From assembly GCF_902806685.2 (NCBI RefSeq), contig NC_048550.1, positions 167,383-231,382 of the forward strand: DNA of 64,000 nt, given 5' to 3'. Below the pieces are notes generated by a model. It made no database searches, had not been told where the DNA came from, and worked only from the letters and a program-made list of their open reading frames with translations. The position numbers were made by a program, and so were the translations under genes. Source of the DNA: Maniola hyperantus (Eukaryota > Arthropoda > Insecta > Lepidoptera > Nymphalidae). Positions 40,108 to 50,566 of the stretch are shown here, in pieces (position 1 is the stretch's first letter; each line of letters starts with the position of its first letter).

Positions 40108-40616
40108 AAAAAAACCGGCTAAGTACGAGTCAGACTCGCGCACTGAGAGTGCCGTACTACAATCGTAGTCGTCGACATTTTGCAAGATAAATCAAAAACT
40201 ATAATGCCTAAAAATAAATAAAAATCGGTTTTAGAATGTAGATACAAATAAAGCCCTTTCATATGATACCCCACTTGATATAGTTAACTTATTTCGAAAA
40301 TTGAAAATACTAATTATTAGTTCATGACAACTTAATTTCTTTGTGTGATGTAACCACAAATTCACGGTTTTTAGATTTTTCCCCGAATGTCGGCTATGAG
40401 ATCTACCTACCTGCCAAACTTTATGATTCTAGGTCAACGGGAAGTACCCTGTAGGTTTCTTGACAGACCGACAGACATACAGACAGACAACATAGTAATC
40501 CAATAAGGGTTCCGTTTTTCCTTTTGAGGTACGGAGCCCTAAAAAGTGTTAGTTTTCGTACGATGATACAGAACCCTCCGTGTGCGAGTCCGACTCGCAC
40601 TTGGCTGGTTTTCTTG
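40108..40616 (+). repeat. Rep-A, full copy plus an end fragment
   Basis: 40108-40544 is a complete Rep-A from aaccggctaagtacgagtca to gaggtacggagccctaaaaa. 40545-40616 adds an inverted Rep-A start (gtgtgcgagtccgactcgca). Confidence 0.8.
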
Positions 40617-40929
40617 TAAGACCACGACCGCCCTCCTGTTATCTGCCCGTTACGCATTTCAGAGAGAAGCTACTTATTGTTTACCTTTTCTTCATGATAA
40701 GGAAAAACGGACTATAATAAAAAGCTTTTAATTAATTGAAGTCGGTTACAAAACCCACAAAAATTATACATTCGTCTCACGTTCGGAAGGATTCTGGTAA
40801 ATACGGTCACAATTCTACGTACACGAAATTACTGCGTTTATCTGCGAAGTGAGTAAACCCGAGCCGAGATAATTGTGTGCGTGTGCGGAGCCAGGGGGGG
40901 TTGGGAAATATCACCCCCTCTTGTACGTT
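40617..40929. other. No recognisable feature
   Basis: Nothing supported. Confidence 0.4.
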
Positions 40930-41350
40930 TTTTAGGGTTCCGTACCTCAAAAGGAAAAGCGAAACCCTTATAGGATCACTTTGTTGTCTGTCTGTCTGTC
41001 AAGAAACCTACAGGTTACTTCCCGTTGACCTAGAATCATGAAATTTGGCAGGTAGGTAGTTCTTATAGCTGACATTCGGGGAAAAATCTGAAAACCGTGA
41101 ATTTGTGGTTACATCACACAAAAAAAATTAAGTTGTCATGAACTAATAAATAGTATTTTCATTTTTCGAAATAAGTTAACTATATCAAGTGGGGTATCAT
41201 ATGAAAGGTCTTCACCTGTGCACTCTAAATCAGATTTTTATTTATTTTTATGCATCATGGTTTTTGATTTATCATGAAAAATGACGAAAAAATACCACTG
41301 TACTACGGAACCCTCGTTGCGCGAGCCTGACTCGCACTTGGCCGGGTTTT
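40930..41350 (-). repeat. Rep-A, full copy
   Basis: From ttagggttccgtacctcaaa through gtgaatttgtggttacatca to gcgcgagcctgactcgcact and tggccggg. One of the best-preserved copies. Confidence 0.85.
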
Positions 41351-41394
41351 TTTTTATTCCTATACAAGTTGGGCTAACTTGTATAGGAATAAAA
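41346..41394. repeat. Near-perfect hairpin
   Basis: ttattcctatacaagtt and aacttgtataggaataa are exact complements around gggct, extended by T/A runs and ccggg/ccggc. The stem is over 20 bp. Confidence 0.85.
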
Positions 41395-41399
41395 AAACC

Positions 41400-41655
41400 G
41401 GCGTTGAATACGATCTCACCTGGTGCTAAGTCATGATGCAGTCTAAGGTAGCGGGCTAAGGGAGAGGTATGGCACTTTCATTAAAGTCCATACCCCTGTT
41501 AGGCTAACATGCGCACCACGAGAAAATTTTGTCTACGCATTTACTCGTCGTATTTGTATGAAGAAACACGAGATAATGCGTAGACAAAATTTTCTCGCGG
41601 GGCGCATGTTTGGCCCGCTGGTCGGTTTCTACGTGGCATCGCACCGGAACGCTAA
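41400..41655 (-). mobile_element. SINE-A split by a foldback MITE
   Basis: gatctcacctggtgctaagt and gatgcagtctaaggtagcgg, then after the MITE gtcggtttctacgtggcatc and gcaccggaacgcta. The head of the SINE is lost. Confidence 0.7.
41499..41616. mobile_element. MITE-6, about 118-bp palindromic element
   Basis: ctaacatgcgcaccacgaga then aaattttgtctacgcat, mirrored as atgcgtagacaaaattttct then cgcggggcgcatgtttggcc, around a loop of about 35 bases. It sits within SINE-A sequence that is continuous in other copies. Confidence 0.8.
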
Positions 41656-41935
41656 AAATCTTCTAGAACACATTTAACGTCCATTTCAGTCCGAAACCAA
41701 AGCATCCTCAGGAGATAGAGACGCCACAATACACAATTGCAAAGTCTTACAAGTATTGTACGGCAGCGATGCATGTGCAGGCTCGACCGTACCAAAAGGA
41801 GATCTCCCACCGAGCGGTTGGTTTGTTGCTTTGTGCCGAGTGGTTGGTCACTAGGTAGCGCCAGCTGGGCCGACGCGACGGTTGTATCTTGAAAATTCTT
41901 GATATAGTGCAGATTGTACAAAACTCCGTTAGTGC
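41655..41935 (-). repeat. Rep-D copy
   Basis: gcatcctcaggagatagaga, acacaattgcaaagtcttac and a 3' part not seen in the shorter copies. Confidence 0.6.
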
Positions 41936-42139
41936 GAGTACTGTCGGCGGTACATTAGTTCAGGACTAGGTCATGAAACGTTATCGATTGAATTGCGCCA
42001 TCTACATAGTTGCAACTGCGGCACCACCACAAAAAGTTTATTTCATGTAAAACTTATGGCTCTTATGATATTTTATCAATACTATACCACCAACCGGTTT
42101 GGATATTGAAGCATCTAGCATATGTTATGCCCTTCTAGC
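41936..42139. other. No recognisable feature
   Basis: Nothing supported. Confidence 0.4.
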
Positions 42140-42310
42140 TCCATTTTCCTCGATATTATTAGTACCTTCAAAAGAAGAGACAAGAGTCTCTTCCATCTTA
42201 GGTTACATCATCTTACATAATAATCTGAGTCTACCCACTTATATTATGGGTTGATACGCTTGCAATAAAAGTTTATTTATTTTATTTATTTATTTATATT
42301 ATTGTACACT
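42140..42310 (+). mobile_element. LINE 3' end with (TTTA)n tail
   Basis: Ends cttgcaataaaagtttattt followed by attttatttatttattta, typical of a CR1/Jockey-like LINE tail. The coding part is too short to identify. Confidence 0.45.
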
Positions 42311-42790
42311 GAAAATGCCTTCCCCTTACATATTTAGCTGTGTCCGTCCCTGGCCGTGTTTGGGCAAAAAATGGCAAAAACACGGTGGAGATAAATTTGC
42401 CTCACAAAGGCTAATAAATTACCAGAAAGGAGAGATTTCAAACTTGTTTGTTTGAGGTAAACAGACATTTTTATAAAATAACAAAGATCCTTCCAAATTG
42501 AGATTCCTGCGTAATAGTACCTCCTGGGAAACACACGGGGATGGAAATATTAAATTTGAAAAGGTATTACAAATATTACAATAATACGGGTCGCTCATTA
42601 ATTAGCTAAGTACCCACTCAGGTATTTTTATTTTGTTGGCATTCTAATCTGCATAATTTTTCATAAAGATATAAACTCGAATTTTAATAAGAAAGTAAGA
42701 GCTATCCGTTTTATTGTATAAAAGTGTACCGTTTTGTCTCAAAGTAAATTTTTATAAATGTTTATTGTTGTACTCGAACCTTCTTTTGCT
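42311..42790. other. No recognisable feature
   Basis: Nothing supported. Confidence 0.4.
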
Positions 42791-43065
42791 TTTTTAACCG
42801 ACTTCCAAATAGGAGATGGTTCTCAATTCGACCCGTTTCTTATTCGACTTTCTTTTATTTGTGGTACATCGATTTTTTTCTGGTTTCTAGACCGATTTGC
42901 AATTTTTTTTTATTCTGCTTGTAAAGTCGTCATCTCCTCAGGATGCTCCGCTCGCGTGCAAGAGTCTGGCTGGTGGCGGTGCATGTTGCTTGCTTTTCCT
43001 GCACATGTAGTAGGACATACTGTACGTTGCAGCACACTACAGATTCAACTGGATTAGAGGATTAT
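42791..43065 (+). repeat. Rep-F fragment followed by Rep-D
   Basis: 42791-42915 has the Rep-F start ttaaccgacttccaaatagg and tctcaattcgacccg. 42925-43065 is Rep-D in plus orientation (ctcctcaggatgctccgctc, ttgcttgcttttcctgcaca). Confidence 0.6.
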
Positions 43066-43287
43066 AGCTTGCGAATCTAATTACAGATTTTGTTTGAGCA
43101 GTTAGCGACTATTCGAAGGTCAGGTTAGGTCTATTCTAAGCTCCAAAGTGTAGAACATCGGCCTAAGTTCGCCTGTCTGTCGGTATTTTACAAGATAAAT
43201 TTCATAGAATATGCTAAGGAACTATTCCTAGTTCCCCTTCATCATTTTTGAGTTTGCACTCCTAGTTCTACATCGTCGAAATTCTAT

Positions 43288-43618
43288 GACCTCCCTGGCG
43301 CAGTGGTAATCACTGTGGTCTTATTGGTGGGAGGTCCTGAATTCGATTCCTAGCAGGCGTTTGGAATTTTCTAATTTCTAAACTGGTCTGGTCTGGTGGG
43401 AGGCTTCGGCCATGGTTAGTCACAACCATACCGGCAAAGCCGTGCCGCCGAGCAATTTAGCGTTCCGGTAAGATACCGTGTAGAAACCAAAAGGGTTTAA
43501 TAAAAACTGCCATACCCCTTCCAGGTTAGCCCGCTTCCATCTTAGACTGCATCATCACTTACCACCTGGTGAAGTTGCAGTCAAGAGCTAACTTGTATCT
43601 GAATAAAATAAAATAAAC
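43288..43618 (+). mobile_element. SINE-A, full length
   Basis: Head gacctccctggcgcagtggt, B-box-like attcgattcc, body ggtctggtctggtgggaggc, accataccggcaaagccgtg, ttagcgttccggtaagatac, ending cttgtatctgaataaaataa with an (AAAAT)n tail. The best SINE-A reference in the window. Confidence 0.88.
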
Positions 43619-43735
43619 TCGATTCGCTTCCTCGTTTCGAAAAGCGTTTTTTCCCACTAACTGTAATATTGAGACCTTCAAACAATGAGTGAATAGACAC
43701 CTTCCAGCAGGTGCGCTCTGCCATAAGCTGCATCA
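43619..43735 (+). pseudogene. LINE reverse-transcriptase C-terminal remnant
   Basis: Broken frames read FFPTNCNIETFKQ, stop, VNRHLPAGALCHKLHHL, equivalent to the tail at 25995-26215. The ctgcatcatc end links it to the SINE-A 3' region. Confidence 0.5.
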
Positions 43736-43776
43736 TCTGCTACGGTATGGAATGGGTATCGGCAGTCGGCACATAC

Positions 43777-43904
43777 CGAGGGCAAGGAGCTCGAGCAGTC
43801 CCCTGGCGCGCCTCTGGAGTGCCTCGGCGCCGCCTCCGCAGGCCAGCAGGCGAGCACGCGCGCCGCGCCACGGCGCCAGCCACTGCTCGCGCCTCTGCGA
43901 CCAC
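43777..43904 (-). CDS. Orphan exon candidate, unknown protein
   Basis: A 128-nt GC-rich block on the minus strand is flanked by a good acceptor (tgttgttcgcag, 43916-43905) and a good donor (CTCG|GTATGT, 43777/43776). In the frame with one leading and one trailing base it reads WSQRREQWLAPWRGARARLL...ALQRRARGLLELLAL without a stop. I recognise no family. No partner exon was found nearby. GC-richness keeps the other frames open too, so this may be chance. Confidence 0.3.
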
Positions 43905-43949
43905 CTGCGAACAACACTTGTCAGCACCAACGACGCCAGGAACTACCCC

Positions 43950-44093
43950 CCACAAGCTTGCGGTGCGACGTCGCATCGTAACGATCTACGACAACGCATC
44001 GTGCGAATTTGCATAGGAATTACACTGAGATGCGTAGTCGTCTTGCGATGCGACGCGCACCGTCGGTCGCACCTCGCACCGCAAGAGTTGTGG
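43950..44093. mobile_element. MITE-3, CpG-rich foldback
   Basis: Left end ccacaagcttgcggtgcgac, right end gcaccgcaagagttgtgg. Inner arms cgtcgcatcg and cgatgcgacg, and acgacaacgcatc and gatgcgtagtcgt, also pair. No coding. Confidence 0.75.
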
Positions 44094-44340
44094 AAGGGCT
44101 CTTGTTTGGCGTCTGTTCCCTTTCATATTATACAGTGTGTCTGGTTACCGATGTCGGACCCGTTAAGGGTAAGCGATACAAACAATTTTATCGACAAATC
44201 AATTTTTTTTAATCAACTTTGTGGAAACGGCAGCCATTTTAATTTTCATTTCGACTAACCAAGAGTACTTGCATTTATTTAGCAATTTCTAATGATGTAG
44301 CAGTGTTACAGACACAAAACTAGTTTTGTTCGATAGCTAA
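44094..44340. other. No recognisable feature
   Basis: Nothing supported. Confidence 0.4.
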
Positions 44341-44735
44341 AAATGTACCTCTAACTTTTCGCTTTAACGGTGAAGGAAAACATCGTGAGGAAACATCCTG
44401 AGGAAACCTGCATGTCACAGTCAAGGTCTTTTTTATTCAGAATAGGTAACATGTTACGCTTACTGATGGTCAAAATTGTTAATTTGTAAGATTATAATAT
44501 AGTGGTGATAATTAATTACGTACTTAAAAACTAAAGCTACGAGGGTTCCAAACGCGCCCAGGTCTGAGAAGAGCCCACAACAAACTCAGCCGGGTATTCT
44601 TTTTATTATCACCACTTGCCTAAGAGGTCTCCATAATGTTTTCAAAGGCGTGTGAAATCACTCTGAGAGGAGATCCGTGCTCTGTAGTGAGCCGGCGATG
44701 GGTTGATCGTGATGATGATGATGATGATGATAATG
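44341..44735 (+). mobile_element. SINE-B split by a LINE 3' end
   Basis: 44341-44424 (acctctaacttttcgcttta, ggtgaaggaaaacatcgtga) and 44613-44735 (ggtctccataatgttttcaa, ending gatcgtgatgatgatgatga) are one SINE-B. A minus-strand LINE 3' end lies between them. Confidence 0.75.
44425..44612 (-). mobile_element. 5'-truncated LINE copy, same family as 45179-46080
   Basis: Its minus strand reads gtggtgataataaaaagaat, acccggctgagtttgttgtg and ctcttctcagacctgggcgc, which matches the 3' UTR at 45870-45990. Confidence 0.8.
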
Positions 44736-45178
44736 GGAAACAGTATTCAAAGAACAATAACAAGAAAAAGATTCTTAGAACAAGGTAATTTCGACCTAGC
44801 CAAAAAAGTTTCTAGGTACCTACACCGCACAGGTTTATATGTACCTACCTAGCTTATGGCTATACGTCATAGTAGTACCTATCTGTGCCTAAACAGCATA
44901 AACATAATCGTTTTAATCTTATTAAAGTCATAGTAATTTTCCTAAACCATTGAGATTGGAATGTTCAGAGTCAGTCAGTCAGTGACAAGTGTAGCGCGTG
45001 TTGCAAACACGCGGCACATTCACTTCCATGCCTATTCCGTCAACAATTAATCAAGATGCCAACTTTGTAAAACAAAGTAAAAATTCTTAAAATCGTAGTC
45101 ATACACAGTTGTAACTTGGAAAATATGTAAATTACATCTAGATAATGTAAATAACATAATAATAAAGCCTCAATACCT
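44736..45178. other. No recognisable feature
   Basis: AT-rich. Nothing supported. Confidence 0.4.
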
Positions 45179-46080
45179 AACTGGCAATCACTTAGTGGAT
45201 ACCGCTATTTTTCTTGGAATAACGTTAGATGCAAAACTTCAATGGGGCTCTCATATAAATAACTTATCGAACAGACTTAGTTCTGCCGCATATGCGGTAA
45301 AAAAGATTCGCCAGTTGACAGACATAGAAACCGCGAGACTAGTATATTTTAGTTACTTTCACAGCATTATGTCATATGGTATATTATTATGGGGTAATGC
45401 TGCTGATATTAATTCTATTTTTGTGCTGCAGAAAAGGGCTGTTCGAGCCATATATAGTATGGGGCCACGAGAGTCGCTGAGAACTAAATTTAGGGAAGTT
45501 AAAATTATGACAGTGCATAATCAATATATTTTTGAAAATTTACTGTACGTACATAAAAACATAAATAAATTTAAAAAAAAGTGACTGTCATAATATAAAT
45601 ACTAGAAATAAAAATAAACTTGTATTGCCCGCCTCTAGGCTCAGTAAAGTTAGCAATTCATTTGCTCGTAATTCCATACGTTTCTATAATAAGCTTCCAG
45701 AAGACATATTGGAGATGTCTCTCAACAAGTTCAAAGTGTTCATAAAACGTAAACTAATTGAAAAATCCTATTACAATGTAAAGGATTATTTAAATGATAA
45801 GCAAGCTTGGGAATGAGTTGCTTAACGACTTTGTGATAGTTCTAATAAGTTTCAATAATTTTGTAAAGTGGTGATAATAAAAAGAATACCCGGCTGAGTT
45901 TGTTGTGAGCTCTTCTCAGACCTGGGCGCGTTTGGAACCCTCGTAGCTTTAGTTTTAAGTTTGCGTTATAATTATCACCACTATATCTTACAAATCGAAC
46001 ACTATACCAGACAATCAATAAGAGTAATTTATTACCTATTTTGAATAAATCATTTGACTTGACTTTGACTTTGACTTAGT
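45179..46080 (+). pseudogene. 5'-truncated Jockey/CR1-like LINE, frameshifted
   Basis: Codes for the C-terminal end of a LINE reverse transcriptase: TAIFLGITLDAKLQWGSHI (45201 on), AYAVKKIRQLTD, FHSIMSYGILLWG, FVLQKRAVRAIY, then LPASRLSKVSNSFARNSIRF and NKLPEDI. The frame breaks in a run of eight A near 45576-45583; one A fewer would restore it. The 3' UTR includes gtggtgataataaaaagaat and ends in a ttgacttgactttgactttg tail. The catalytic domain is missing, so it cannot mobilise itself. Confidence 0.85.
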
Positions 46081-46429
46081 ATAAAGTGCGCGTTTAGTTT
46101 TCATTAATTTACCTACGAGTAGGTACGGCCTACCTGCCCAATAATTTAGTTGTCAGCAATTTGGTAATAAGTGTTAATTTTTCGTTGGAGACAATTTTAG
46201 GATAACATCAATTTTATACTCCACAGCTCCGTCAAATTTGAACCGATTTTCACAATTTATTTTTACAAAGGTTGTACTGTCAGGTTGGTACCATGCAAGT
46301 TTGGTGAAGATTGGATGAACAGTTTCGCAAATAGAAGACGGAACTCCTCAATGGGCAGCAGCAAATCGATCGCGATCACTATACCTAATAGCTAAGTAAA
46401 ATACATAACATAAGCAACAGCTTTGATTC
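46081..46429. repeat. Rep-F-like fragment
   Basis: 46180-46400 contains caagtttggtgaagattgga and ggaactcctcaatgggcagc, motifs shared with 59095-59435 (inverse) and 30030-30085. Confidence 0.5.
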
Positions 46430-46580
46430 CTATAAAAATAGTATATTTCATTACAAGTGTGGAAAGGCTGTCATTGCAAAGAGTTCCGACAGTCGGAACA
46501 AGTTGCAATGCCGGTTCCGCACGTGTACTGAACAACTATTTTAATACAGTTGCGAAAAAATGAAGCAATTTAATAAAATA
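46430..46580. repeat. Palindrome-rich block
   Basis: Includes the perfect hairpin GTTCCGAC-A-GTCGGAAC (46481-46497). gaacaactattttaatacag here is roughly mirrored by gagcaactgtattaaaaaat at 47250-47270, so the two may be ends of one 0.8-kb foldback element. Confidence 0.5.
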
Positions 46581-47417
46581 ATAAAAACTCAATAAACTCA
46601 AACTAACTTAACATTTTCTGAAAAACTATTTGCTTTTGTCTCTTCTCTCCACGCAATAAATTCGTCGTATGTAGATATGTAGCGACTTTTTGACTTTTCC
46701 GGTAAAATGTTCTCCGAAGCATTTTGAGCAATTATACTGAGTTCCGGTGGTGTTAATTAAAAAAACTAGGGTCGAAATTACTCATTTTGTGCAACAAACA
46801 ACTAAACTCGCAAAAAAAATTTCTGAAAAATGGCGCCAACCGTAGAATATAAGCAGAGTTTTTTTTTCTTCTCCCATTCTGGTAGGCAAAGGGAACTATG
46901 CCCAGTCTTCAGTAGAAGTTTCTTATTGATATGAAATGAAAATGAAATTTAATGAGATGAAATGAAATGAAACCTAACCAAACTCATTCAATCAAATCAC
47001 TAATAATCTGATATTGAAACAAATTAGTAGCTTCTTTTTAGAAATATACGTATTTGCATGAATCATAAAAGCTTCTATGATTTTTTTTAGTAAAAACTTC
47101 ATGGTTGGTTTTTCTTTTTAATAGACATTATTTTAACAGTTGGGAAAGAGAACGCACGAGTTCGGGAAAGGTAAATAAAAGCACGAGTATGTAATAGCCC
47201 ACATCCCGCACGCTATACGTCCCTGCAATACGCCACTTTTTGAGCAACTGTATTAAAAAATTTTTAAATTTCTTAGTGCAATTCAATACGGGGTTTATCA
47301 TTTTTCACGAGTAGGTAATGTTTATAATATTTCAATGTACCTACCTAAATAACTAAATGTTGAAATATCGACAAATGCAAACATTAAATTAATCGTGGTA
47401 TGTACCTACCCGTTTTT
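46581..47417. other. AT-rich sequence, no gene
   Basis: Contains an aaatgaaa-type simple repeat at 46930-46975. Possibly the interior of the foldback element noted at 46430-47280. Confidence 0.4.
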
Positions 47418-47543
47418 TTGCATGAGTATAGTTAAAGACCTGGAGAGTGACATATGCTACTTTTTATCTCGGAAAATCAAAGAATTCCCACAGGATTTTA
47501 AAAAACCTAAATCCTAGCGGACTAAGTCGCGGGCATCAGCTAC
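47418..47543 (+). mobile_element. Helitron-1 3' half
   Basis: gcatgagtatagttaaagac to gcggactaagtcgcgggcat and cagctac; the final CTAG has decayed. Confidence 0.6.
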
Positions 47544-47967
47544 TGATAATAATAAAAATAAGTCATTATTTTTTATAACTTATATAATATTTTGTGGCTG
47601 AAACCAGGGCCACTCACACTAAAGTAATTAAATAAAAAAATACCTATCACTAGACCATCGCGAGGGCGCCGGGCGCCGGACGCCTTTTGAGACCAAAACT
47701 AGCATTAACAAGGTCTCTGATCAAAGGACTAAGTGCGAAACATTAAAAAACTTTTTTCCAAGAATTATACAATGCTTACAATTATTATAAGTTCATATTA
47801 ATTGTAATAGCATTGTTTTATTCCGGCAATAAGTTTTTGTATGAACATATAACACAATAACCACAACGAGGTAGTCGGAACGGAAACTCGGCCAGGGTAC
47901 AAATTCTAAGGAAGACATCGCACGGAAATCTACGCATACAATTCCGACAACGCATCATATTTAAACA
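47544..47967. other. No recognisable feature
   Basis: Nothing supported. Confidence 0.4.
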
Positions 47968-48300
47968 AACCGGTCAAGCGCGAGTCGAACTCCCACACGA
48001 ATGGATCCGTACCATCGTACAAGATAACAGATATAACACGTTTATGTGCAACACTGCCTACATGACGTGATATAACACGTTAATGTGCAACACTGCCTAC
48101 ATGACGTGATTTAAGTAAACGAATTATTTTGTTCATGAACACATTTTTTGTGTGAGGTAACCACAAACGCATGGTTTTCGGATTTTTTCTACCTACCTTT
48201 CATCTAGAATGATCAACGGGAAGTACCCGCGTTTTGATTCCCTTTTATTGACAAACACAATAGACAGACAACGAAGTGACCCTTGGGGTTCCTTTTTTAG
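47968..48300 (+). repeat. Rep-A, diverged, with a 35-bp internal duplication
   Basis: caaaccggtcaagcgcgagt start. The segment gatataacacgtttatgtgc...ctacatgac occurs twice in tandem at about 48030-48105. Confidence 0.65.
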
Positions 48301-48404
48301 ATGGGATGGGACCTACAGACAAACACAAATACATGACCTGCCGAATTCAAAACTTCCTCCTTTTGGTAGATGGTTAAAATAGTTTAGGTAGGTATTTCAA
48401 TATC

Positions 48405-48530
48405 TACATCTAAATATAGAAAAGGATGACTGACTGACATGCATGCCTTTCAGCCTGATAGTCCAGTAGTTTGAGCTGTGCGTTGATAGATCAGTCAGTC
48501 AGCTTTTTCTTTTATATATGTTACGGGTAA
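48405..48530. mobile_element. Two Helitron-2 5' ends head to head
   Basis: atctaaatatagaaaaggat plus gactgactgaca on the plus strand is followed by gtttgagctgtgcgttgata and cagtcagtcagctttttctt on the minus-strand sense. Confidence 0.55.
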
Positions 48531-48574
48531 GGTTGGAAGTTGGAATAAACTTAGGTTTACCCGGTTTTTATATC

Positions 48575-48900
48575 CATTTCATCATCATAAATTCCATCCA
48601 TCGCCGGCTCACTACTAATGGTGGGTCTAATCTCAGAATGAAAAGTGTTTAGACCATAGTCCACTACGCTAGCCAAGTGCAGATCGGCAGACTTCACACA
48701 CTTTTGGGAATTTGATGGAGAGCTCTCAGGCATGAAGCTTTCCTCACAATAATTTTTTTCACCGTTAAAAGAAGTATTTTTTTTTAATTAAAACGCACGT
48801 AACTTTGAAAAGTTAGAGGTGCGTGCCTAGAATCGAAAGCTGCACCTGCCAAATAGGAGACATTATTATGTTTTAACTTCTAAGCTATCACAGCTTGTAT
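48575..48900 (-). mobile_element. SINE-B, diverged full-length copy
   Basis: catcgccggctcactactaa to ctaagctatcacagc. The B-box region (cctagaatcgaaagctgcac) is altered, so it is unlikely to be transcribed by Pol III. Confidence 0.75.
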
Positions 48901-49769
48901 AATCTATAGAAAAATGAAATAAAATAGACAAAAACTTTATTTTTGTGTGTTTGTTATCTATTTATTACCGATTGGAAACGGGCCGCACTCATTAAGATAG
49001 CGAGTGTATACCTACTATACCTTTTGTTATCCTCCATGCCTCGGGAACCACACAAAAGTTATGCAAAAATGTAATGCACAAAATTTTATATTTCCTATTT
49101 CACAAAAAAAATTATGACTTTCACAACTTTCATGGACATCTCGATTTACTTTACGAACATATATTAAACAGATAGTTTTACGATATTTGGTAGTTATAGT
49201 AAATACTAGACTACATATTAGGATGGTCTAGGTGCCAGGTGGTGGCGGCGCGAACTTCGACTCGCGACTCAAGTTAAACCTTGAATTAATCCTTATATTA
49301 ACATCAAGAATCACAGCCAATTCTCGGAAAAAAATATACAAATACGCACCATTAATTATTCAAATCAGTCCACTCCGTCCGTCCGTCTGTGCGTCTCAAA
49401 ATGGTACCAAAGGCTTGTCGCACTCCGAACCAGGTAGTGGTACATTTACTTGACGATAGGAAAGTAGTTTGTAAAATTTAATATCCGTACCAACCGTTCG
49501 CAGTTCGAAATCCCACTTAGATAAGTTTAAGACATAAGTATAATATATTTGACATTGGTTGGTTCTACATTGCTACTTGACTAAGCGATACAAAAATAAT
49601 ATTCCGTAGCAAACCTTCAATGGATTACAAAAAAAGAGCTTGGTGGCTTTCATTCAGTGATGATAACCGCGAAATGGTAACAAACAAAATATAAATGGTG
49701 GTTCGCCCCGAACTAGGACCTCGCGGTACCCCATAATTCCATCATCCCATAACAGCACCATCTGTTAAC
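48901..49769. other. No recognisable gene
   Basis: AT-rich sequence. Short open frames have no coding features I can support. Confidence 0.4.
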
Positions 49770-49885
49770 ATTATTGTGAAGTTATGACAGAAGACAGACG
49801 GACAACCCACCACCCCCCCTTGCGACGTGATTGAAGGACAAACCAACAAACAACACACACTTTCGCATTTATAATAAGGGTAGGT
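49770..49885 (-). mobile_element. Helitron-1 5' end
   Basis: The minus strand begins ccttattataaatgcgaaag then gtgtgttgtttgttggtttg and cttcaatcacgtcgcaa. Truncated after that. Confidence 0.6.
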
Positions 49886-50158
49886 ACTGATTACCTCGTG
49901 CGTGTAAATAACAAATTGGCCACGCAAAATGTCAGGGTCCCATTACCTACTTGTTGAAAAATTATCCATTGATTTGTTTATTTTAATTAATTAATTATTT
50001 ATTATTCATTAGTAGATATTTCATTCATTAAATGTGTTAACCAGTATACAGAGAACTAGTGGATTGCCCCGAACTTAGATCTCACTTATATATTATGCAT
50101 TTATCGTTTTAGGGTTGCTTATCTGCAGACAAAAATGGAATTCTTTTAGGAACACTAA

Positions 50159-50450
50159 GTTGTGATAGCCTAGTGGTTAGGACGTCCACCTTCTAATGGG
50201 AGGTCGGGGTTCGATCCCGGGCACGCACCTCTAATTTTTCGGAGTTATGTACGTTTTAATTAATTAAGTAAATATCACTTGCTTTAACGGTGAAAGAAAA
50301 CATCGTGAGGAAACCTGCATGCCTGAGAGTTCTCTATGATGACCAATCCGCATATGGCCAGCGTGGTAGACTATGGCCAAAACCCTTCTCACTCTGAGAG
50401 GAGACCCGTGCTTTGTAGCGAGCCGGTGATGGGTTGATCATGATGATGAT
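50159..50450 (+). mobile_element. SINE-B, full length
   Basis: Head tgtgatagcctagtggttag, B box GTTCGATCCC, body acggtgaaagaaaacatcgt, gcgtggtagactatggccaa, tail gggttgatcatgatgatgat. The best plus-strand SINE-B reference, although about 25 bases are missing near 50340. Confidence 0.88.
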
Positions 50451-50566
50451 AGGATCACTCCGTTGTGTGTCTGTCTGTCTGTCACAACCCAGCAAGAGGA
50501 TCAAAACCTATTGGGAACTTCCCGTTGACCTACAATCATGAAATTTGGCACTAGCAATGTCTTATG

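Noticed and set aside
43689..44258. 189-codon plus-strand frame and several overlapping frames
   Set aside because: Crosses a LINE remnant and a foldback MITE; frames stay open because the DNA is GC-rich.
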